From NCBI GenBank assembly GCA_964565765.1, contig CAZMGF010000039.1, forward strand, positions 1 to 20,868: a stretch of DNA of 20,868 nt. Reading direction: 5' to 3'. The DNA comes from Bog-1181 sp964565765. Lineage in GTDB: Bacteria; Oederibacteriota; PGYV01; Palsa-1178. The notes beneath the pieces are model-generated. The model searched no databases. It worked only from the letters and a program-made list of their open reading frames with translations, and was not told the origin of the DNA. The position numbers and the translations under genes are program-made. Shown piece by piece: positions 15,465 to 20,868 of the stretch; position 1 is the stretch's first letter; each line of letters begins with the position of its first letter.

Positions 15465-18080
15465 ATGTTTGAATTTATTACAAAAATATTCGGGTCAAGG
15501 AACGAGAGGGAAATGAGGAAAATGGACGCGGCCGTGGAGCTTATTAATTCCATGGAAGCGGACCTTGTAAAACTCACAGATGAACAGCTCAAGGAAAAGA
15601 CCGTTGAATTCAAGGCGCGGCTTGCGGCCGGCGAGACCCTTGACGACATCCTGCCGGCGGCTTTTGCCGTGGTAAGGGAAGCGTCAAAAAGGGTGATGGG
15701 GCTGCGCCATTTTGACGTACAGCTCATGGGAGGAATGGTACTGCACAGCGGGAAAATAGCCGAAATGCGCACCGGCGAAGGTAAAACCCTGGTGGCGACG
15801 CTGCCTGTTTACCTTAACGCCCTTACGGGCAAAGGCGTGCATGTTGTAACCGTCAATGATTATCTGGCCCAGCGCGACTCGCTTGGAAAGGGGAATTTCA
15901 AGGGCATGGGAAATATTTATTCTTTTCTCGGGCTGACGGTAGCCTGCATTACGAATGATTCGTCCACACAGGACCGTCAGGCGGCATACGCCGCGGATAT
16001 AACTTACGGCACCAACAATGAGTACGGCTTTGATTACTTAAGGGACAATATGGCCGTTTATCCGCAGGAGCGCGTCCAGAGAAACCTGAATTTTGCGATA
16101 ATCGACGAAGTTGACTCCATCCTTATAGACGAAGCAAGGACGCCGCTTATAATTTCCGGGCCGGCTGAGGAATCAACGGAACTTTATTACAACATTGACA
16201 GGATAATACCGAAGCTTTTCAAGGAAAAGGACTACCAGATCGACGAAAAAGCGCATACCGCTTTTTTGACCGAAGACGGGGTAACAAAATGTGAAACGCT
16301 TCTTAACAAACCGAACCTTTATGAGCCGCAGAACATTGAGATAATTCACCACATTAATCAGGCGCTGAAGGCGCACGTACTTTTCATACGCGACAAGGAT
16401 TACATAATAAAAGACGGCAAAATTGTCATTGTCGACGAATTTACAGGAAGGCTTATGCCGGGGCGCAGGTGGTCGGACGGGCTGCACCAGGCTGTCGAGG
16501 CAAAGGAAAGGGTTAAAATAGAGCGCGAAAACCAGACTCTTGCCACCATCACTCTGCAGAACTATTTCAGGATGTACTCAAAGCTCGGCGGAATGACCGG
16601 AACGGCCCTTACTGAAGCCGAGGAGTTCTGGCAGATATACAAGCTTGATGTGCTTTCCATTCCCACGAACCAGCCAAATGTGAGGATAGACTCCGCCGAT
16701 GTCATTTATAAAAATGAACGCGGTAAATTCAAGGCAATAGCGCAGGAAATAATAGACCGCCACAAGCTCGGACAGCCTGTTCTTGTCGGTACGACTTCAA
16801 TTTCGAAAAACGAACTGTTAAGTGAAATACTCAACAAACGAGGGATAAAGCACCAGCTATTAAACGCCAAGAATCATGAACGCGAGGCCGAAATAGTGGC
16901 CATGGCAGGGCAAAAAGACGCTATCACGGTATCAACCAATATGGCGGGCCGTGGAACCGACATCGTGCTGGGAGAAGGGGTAAAAGAACTCGGCGGCCTC
17001 TATGTTATAGGCACCGAGAGGCATGAATCAAGGCGCATAGACAACCAGTTAAGGGGGCGCTCCGGCAGGCAGGGCGATCCCGGAGAAACCCGTTTTTTTG
17101 TATCACTTGAGGATGACCTTATGCGCATCTTCGGCTCCGAGAGGATAAAAGGGATAATGGAATCCATCGGTATGACAGAGGATGAGCGTGTTGAGCATCC
17201 CTGGATATCAAAATCCATAGAACGGGCACAGAAGACGGTAGAAGGCCATAATTTTTCAATAAGGAAACACCTGCTTGAATATGATGATGTTCTTAATAAC
17301 CAGCGTTCGGTCATATACGGCCGAAGGGTGCAGGTTCTTGAGGGGCAGAACCTGAAAAATACCGTACAGGAAATGCTTTCGGAAGTGGTGAAAGATATTG
17401 TATATGAAATCGCTCCGGAAAAAACATACCCTGAAACATGGGATTTTGACATGCTTGCCGAAAGGACGAAAAGCCAGTTCGGCACCGAGTACAAATTAGA
17501 CAAAGACAAAGTGGACCTTACGCAGCTGACAAAATCCATACTGGAAGAGGATATTTACAATACGCTTGTAAAGGAATATGACAAAAAGGAGGAATCGCTC
17601 GGGGCCGAACTTATGAGGGAAATCGAGCGCAATATAGTCCTCCAGGTTGTCGATACAAAATGGCGCGAGCATCTTTACGCTATGGACCAGCTCAAAGAAG
17701 GCATAGGACTCAGGGCATACGCGCAAAAGGACCCTCTTCTGGAATATAAAAAAGAAGGTTTTGGATTCTTCCAGGCAATGATTGTGTCAATGGAAAGCGA
17801 AGTTGTGGAATTTCTGTTCAGGGTAAAGGTAGTCGATGAATCGCAGTTAAAGCGCAAACAATACGCCTCGGACAAAATAAAGGAATCACGGCCGGAATTT
17901 ACCCTGCCTCAGGCCGCGGGGGAACCTCTGCCCATGGAGCAGAGAGAAATGTATACCAACTCGCCCGAGGGGCCAAAAGTGGAAACATACCGCAGGGACC
18001 AGCCAAAAGTGGGACGCAATGACCCGTGCCCTTGCGGTTCCGGCAAAAAATATAAAAAATGCTGCGGCCAAAACGAATAA
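15465..18080 (+). CDS. secA: Protein translocase ATPase SecA
   Basis: ATPase motor that pushes unfolded preproteins through SecYEG. ATG15465 follows AAAAGGAG (15451-15458) and gives 871 residues; the frame is open to TTG15438, which lies upstream of the ribosome site. NBD1 has Walker A MRTGEGKT (about 101-108) and the DEAD-type box IIDEVDS (D214, E215). The preprotein-crosslinking domain follows, then GRLMPGRRWSDGLHQA, the NBD2 motif NMAGRGTDI, and QLRGRSGRQGDPG. The helical scaffold includes WREHLYAMDQL. The tail keeps the zinc-binding CPCGSGKKYKKCC (855-867), which in other bacteria binds SecB and phospholipid. The many signal-peptide proteins around it are its expected substrates. No large domain is missing. 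Confidence 0.98.
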   Translation: MFEFITKIFGSRNEREMRKMDAAVELINSMEADLVKLTDEQLKEKTVEFKARLAAGETLDDILPAAFAVVREASKRVMGLRHFDVQLMGGMVLHSGKIAEMRTGEGKTLVATLPVYLNALTGKGVHVVTVNDYLAQRDSLGKGNFKGMGNIYSFLGLTVACITNDSSTQDRQAAYAADITYGTNNEYGFDYLRDNMAVYPQERVQRNLNFAIIDEVDSILIDEARTPLIISGPAEESTELYYNIDRIIPKLFKEKDYQIDEKAHTAFLTEDGVTKCETLLNKPNLYEPQNIEIIHHINQALKAHVLFIRDKDYIIKDGKIVIVDEFTGRLMPGRRWSDGLHQAVEAKERVKIERENQTLATITLQNYFRMYSKLGGMTGTALTEAEEFWQIYKLDVLSIPTNQPNVRIDSADVIYKNERGKFKAIAQEIIDRHKLGQPVLVGTTSISKNELLSEILNKRGIKHQLLNAKNHEREAEIVAMAGQKDAITVSTNMAGRGTDIVLGEGVKELGGLYVIGTERHESRRIDNQLRGRSGRQGDPGETRFFVSLEDDLMRIFGSERIKGIMESIGMTEDERVEHPWISKSIERAQKTVEGHNFSIRKHLLEYDDVLNNQRSVIYGRRVQVLEGQNLKNTVQEMLSEVVKDIVYEIAPEKTYPETWDFDMLAERTKSQFGTEYKLDKDKVDLTQLTKSILEEDIYNTLVKEYDKKEESLGAELMREIERNIVLQVVDTKWREHLYAMDQLKEGIGLRAYAQKDPLLEYKKEGFGFFQAMIVSMESEVVEFLFRVKVVDESQLKRKQYASDKIKESRPEFTLPQAAGEPLPMEQREMYTNSPEGPKVETYRRDQPKVGRNDPCPCGSGKKYKKCCGQNE

Positions 18081-18119
18081 CGGCTTTTTCATATTAACGG
18101 CGCATTAATGAGAAAATAA

Positions 18120-18148
18120 TTGAATATTTTGCCTGTTTGATGTATATT
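18120..18148 (+). promoter_or_regulatory. Probable promoter for the FecR-domain gene
   Basis: TTGAAT (18120-18125) and TATATT (18143-18148) are separated by exactly 17 bases in the 99-base gap after secA. The start of transcription would fall near 18155, leaving a leader of about 25 bases with a GGGGG-rich ribosome site before ATG18180. No convincing secA terminator was seen in the same gap. Confidence 0.6.
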
Positions 18149-18179
18149 TTTACAAATATTATTGCGCCGGGGGTGTTTA

Positions 18180-19829
18180 ATGAAAAAAATATTTTTCATT
18201 GCCATATTAGCCGTTTTTTTTATCCCAATTTTACTCTTTGCCGCACGGCAGAATTCATCTTCCATAGCCTTTGTTAATGATTTCAAGGGCGGTTGTTTAA
18301 TAAAACAGGGGGCTGACGCGGATTGGGCGGGTGTTTATCAGAACATGCCCGTATATGAAGGCGATGAATTAAAAACAAACCCTGGAAGTTTTGTTGAAGT
18401 TGTCTTCGATGACGCCACAATAATCAGGCTTGACCAGAGCTCGACATTAAAGGTGGCCCGGCTGCAGCGCGACAATCTGACCGGAATATCAAAAACCGTC
18501 TTTAACCTTACTATAGGAAAACTAATGGCTGTTGTAAATAAGCTTGCCAATCCGCAATCCTCATTTGAAATACATACAAAAATGGCCATAGCGGCCGTAA
18601 AAGGCACGTCTCTTGATATAAACTCGCTTGAGGACAGCTCGCTGCTCGGAGTATTTGAGGGCTCCGTAAAATTTACAGATCAATCCGGTAATAACGGAGT
18701 TACTGTCGGTGAAGGCAGCGAATCTGAAACAGACGCTTCAGGCAGGCCGCATGACCCGGAAAAGCTGAAAAAACTTCTTGCCGACTCGGATACGCTGAAC
18801 GGGCTCAGAGATGCCATTGAAAAAATAAGGCATGAGAGGGGCAACAGGAATGGCGGAATAGGGACGGTAGACGGGTACAAAACAGGCAACAGCGCGCAGG
18901 ACGAACTTGACTCCACGCTGCGGGATGAGATAAGAAATGTAAGGAATAAGGATTTCAGGGACATGAAATTCGCCAGCAACGAGGTAAAAGCCGACCAACT
19001 GGCCGGAAAAACAATGCTTAATGTAAACGGTGACAGGGTGCGCTTTGAAGAATATATTGTCCGGCCGGAAAAACTTATTACAGATACTTTTGAAAACTCC
19101 GAGGTTATTTATTATAATTTTACCTTGCTGGCAGGGAAGATCAGCACAATGGTGCGTGATTTTGAATTCAATTACGCGCTGCCTGCCGTCATTCCGGAGA
19201 ATTACTGGTATTCTTTCTGGCCTCAGGTACCGGCTAATTACAAAATATGGGAACAAACTACCTATTCCAATGGACAGGATAATGTAGTCCAGTATATAGG
19301 TTACAACGCGCCAATGGATGCTTCCGCCTGGACAGAAAGCACAACCACCGGACAGGTTCTTACAGAGAGCCTTAATACACTTTCTGTAAACGGAAATTAT
19401 AAGGAATACAGTGTTTATAACGGGGTTGATACGGCATCTTCAACATTTGGTTACGAAATGTTAAAAGACACTAATAATGACCTCACATTCACCAACAATC
19501 CGGGGACGCATTTAACTTTCACCCCGTATTCTGAAGTTATAACCGGAAGTTCAGCTTATAACACAGGCATTACCAAATACTATAATGACGGTTCCACCCT
19601 GACGTTTAATTATTATTTTATAAATAATTACGGAAAATCAATTCAGCCGCCCCAGGATTATCAGGATCTTATGAATATTGCGATTAATACCAATGTGGAG
19701 CTTCAGATAAAATCGAGTGATTTCCAGCTGCCGTCGATTGATATTGTCTCCAAATACCTGTGGTGGACATACCTGAATCCTGAAAACACGGACCAGAACA
19801 GGGCCGAGTTTACCGAACCGGCGCCTTAA
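18180..19829 (+). CDS. Exported FecR-domain protein
   Basis: 549 residues from ATG18180; an upstream in-frame TTG18162 lies in the ribosome-site region. A signal peptide (about 1-22) is followed by a FecR domain at about 30-165, with MPVYEGDELKTNPGSFVEVV, RLDQSSTLKV and the characteristic FEIHTKMAIAAVKGTSLDI (129-147). A charged helical segment (about 185-260) and then a long strand-rich region follow, rich in Tyr, Asn and Thr with no family I recognise. Classic FecR is an inner-membrane anti-sigma regulator; this protein lacks the cytoplasmic N-terminal domain and no ECF sigma gene is adjacent, so it is better viewed as an exported protein using the fold structurally. It has its own promoter and precedes the barrel-like gene by 45 bases. 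Confidence 0.85.
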   Translation: MKKIFFIAILAVFFIPILLFAARQNSSSIAFVNDFKGGCLIKQGADADWAGVYQNMPVYEGDELKTNPGSFVEVVFDDATIIRLDQSSTLKVARLQRDNLTGISKTVFNLTIGKLMAVVNKLANPQSSFEIHTKMAIAAVKGTSLDINSLEDSSLLGVFEGSVKFTDQSGNNGVTVGEGSESETDASGRPHDPEKLKKLLADSDTLNGLRDAIEKIRHERGNRNGGIGTVDGYKTGNSAQDELDSTLRDEIRNVRNKDFRDMKFASNEVKADQLAGKTMLNVNGDRVRFEEYIVRPEKLITDTFENSEVIYYNFTLLAGKISTMVRDFEFNYALPAVIPENYWYSFWPQVPANYKIWEQTTYSNGQDNVVQYIGYNAPMDASAWTESTTTGQVLTESLNTLSVNGNYKEYSVYNGVDTASSTFGYEMLKDTNNDLTFTNNPGTHLTFTPYSEVITGSSAYNTGITKYYNDGSTLTFNYYFINNYGKSIQPPQDYQDLMNIAINTNVELQIKSSDFQLPSIDIVSKYLWWTYLNPENTDQNRAEFTEPAP

Positions 19830-19874
19830 CTGTATGCTGAATAAAACAAATAAATAAAGGAGCATCCCCAAAAC

Positions 19875-20530
19875 ATGAAAAGAATACTTTTGCCATTGAT
19901 TATAATATTTTTCACAGCAACCGCGGCTGTCTGCGACCCGTTCTGCATTTGCTTTCCGAATTGTTCCAAAACTTTCGACCTCTCGGGATCGCTTACGTAT
20001 CCCTCAATAGTATCGAATTATTCAACTCCTCAGACACAGCTTGGCGGTTCGGCGGATATGACGGCTTCCGCGATGTTTAATACCGATATTCTGCCAAACT
20101 TGTGGTTTGTCCCGCTTATTACGGCTGATTTTTCCAATACGGCGCAGCCGCTGAATATTGATGATGAAAGATTTCTTTTTACCGAATGGCTGGATGTTTT
20201 TTCTGTTTATGGAGTTAATTACGACATTACAAAGGAATGGACCCTGAAATTGCGGGGGCTTTACCGCACTGATTTCTCGAAACAATCAGCCGATGAACAA
20301 ATGGGGCTAGGGTTGTATGATTATATTGATACGGGGGTTTATTTTGAAAATTTCAATAAGGGCGATTTTGGCGAAACCTCAGATAAGCTAACCGAAGGAT
20401 TTAAGTACATTGAACGTACTTTCAGGAATTATAATACGCTGGAATCCATGGTGGACACAACGCTTACACCTGATGAATATACCAGGGAAAAGGACTGTCT
20501 CATATACAGTCTTTACGCTGTTGAAGAAAC
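19875..20530 (+). CDS. Exported strand-rich protein, possible outer-membrane barrel (3' truncated)
   Basis: About 218 residues are genuine before the sequence switches to foreign DNA near 20530; the frame then runs by chance to a stop at 20603. A signal peptide (about 1-19) is followed by four closely spaced cysteines (20, 24, 26, 30). The body alternates polar and hydrophobic residues with aromatic strand ends (for example LWFVPLITADF and WTLKLRGLYRTDF), the look of an outer-membrane beta-barrel. AAAGGAG lies 12 bases upstream of the ATG, rather far. I recognise no family. It follows the FecR-domain gene and is likely co-transcribed with it. The missing C-terminus is expected to carry more strands. 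Confidence 0.65.
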
Positions 20531-20545
20531 AACATTCGGCAAGTC
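20520..20545. other. Probable chimeric junction
   Basis: The + strand gene loses its character here and a different gene becomes readable on the - strand. The - strand protein keeps family-like sequence up to HPDLPNV (ending at 20531) and then reads VSSTA and a stop inside sequence belonging to the + strand gene. The exact breakpoint is probably within a few bases of 20530. There is no insertion-sequence end, target duplication or attachment site. Confidence 0.75.
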
Positions 20546-20868
20546 GGGATGCTTGTTGAGCGCAACCTGGAGGATGATCTTGAGCGATCCATTATCGAGC
20601 TGATCCCGGTTGCCGTAACGCGCAACGCTCCACGAATAACCAACGATGCCGTCAAGCTCTCCGCGCTCGATGGCCAGCATCAGCTCCTGCGTGCCGGGAT
20701 AACCGGCGACGGGCTTAAGCTTTGTGCCAAACAAGACGTTCAGCGTCTGGGTAAAGATCTGCTGATCCCCGCCGGCCCCGGTCGAACCCACTTTCATCGC
20801 CACGCCCTTCAGAACGTCCTGAAAGGTCGCGATTGGGCTGGGCTCCCGAACAAAAAATCCGCCGACTT
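20531..20868 (-). CDS. TctC/Bug-type solute-binding protein, internal fragment of foreign origin
   Basis: An open frame runs on the - strand from the window edge (first full codon at 20866) to about 20531, roughly 112 residues with neither end of the gene. It contains REPSPIATFQDVLKG, KVGSTGAGGDQQIF, KPVAGYPGTQELMLAIERGE, LDGIVGYSWSVARYGN and NKHPDLPNV. These match the tripartite tricarboxylate transporter substrate-binding family (TctC, Bug), abundant in Bradyrhizobium and other proteobacteria. Such proteins are periplasmic and deliver carboxylates to a TctAB permease. A GTG at 20803 could be misread as a start, but the homology continues upstream of it to the edge. GC is about 58% by hand count (191 of 328 bases from 20541), visibly above the flanking DNA. 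Most likely a misassembled contaminant. Confidence 0.8.

Noticed and set aside
1..20530. Stop-codon reassignment (for example TGA recoded), as in some candidate phyla
   Set aside because: TGA ends prfA, the ankyrin gene, dnaE and the transglutaminase-like gene exactly at expected protein ends, and TAG ends rho, rpmE and the WD40 gene. The standard bacterial code fits throughout.
20531..20603. C-terminal extension of the barrel-like protein to the stop at 20603
   Set aside because: These codons lie in the foreign segment, where the - strand frame is the one with family similarity, so the + strand reading is accidental.
20513..20803. 96-codon - strand frame as a small complete resident gene
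   Set aside because: The apparent GTG start is internal: TctC-type sequence continues upstream to the window edge. The last residues (VSSTA) are read through the junction into the other organism's gene.

Overview
The first ~20.53 kb are one continuous stretch of a bacterial chromosome. Sixteen complete genes and one truncated gene all lie on the + strand, tightly packed and often overlapping by 1-4 bases (TAATG or ATGA). TAA, TAG and TGA all serve as ordinary stops, so the code is standard bacterial. Arginine is often written AGG. A predicted lipoprotein, many signal-peptide proteins and a truncated, strand-rich exported protein that looks like an outer-membrane barrel suggest a Gram-negative (diderm) cell. 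I could not assign a phylum. The Thr-Pro-rich linker, stand-alone exported FecR and exported WD40 protein recall uncultivated candidate phyla such as Goldbacteria or Elusimicrobia-like lineages, but that is a weak impression.

Region 1 (1-5075) is an information-processing operon: rho, rpmE (ribosomal protein L31), a DUF1385/YqhQ membrane protein, prfA (release factor 1), a small ankyrin-repeat protein, and prmC, the methyltransferase that modifies the GGQ motif of release factors. Region 2 (5076-8619) is dnaE, the replicative polymerase alpha subunit, behind its own good promoter.

Region 3 (8616-15386) is mainly a cell-envelope block. It holds a SpoIID-domain lipoprotein coupled to dnaE, a membrane-anchored SirB1-type transglutaminase-like/TPR protein, an exported seven-bladed WD40 protein with a C-terminal membrane anchor, a MORN-like repeat protein behind a strong promoter, an exported TPR protein, a calcineurin-like phosphoesterase with a TTG start, and a Thr-Pro-rich stalk protein with a C-terminal membrane anchor. 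Most of these are predicted to leave the cytoplasm or sit in the membrane. They plausibly serve envelope assembly, but no defined pathway can be read from them.

Region 4 (15465-20530) is secA, then (behind a promoter) an exported FecR-domain protein, then the start of the barrel-like protein. Near 20530 the sequence switches abruptly to a GC-richer fragment (about 58% GC by hand count) on the opposite strand. It encodes the middle of a TctC/Bug-type solute-binding protein typical of proteobacteria such as Bradyrhizobium. Both genes are cut in mid-frame at the switch, so the last ~340 bases are most likely an assembly chimera. No tRNA, rRNA, CRISPR array or insertion sequence was seen.
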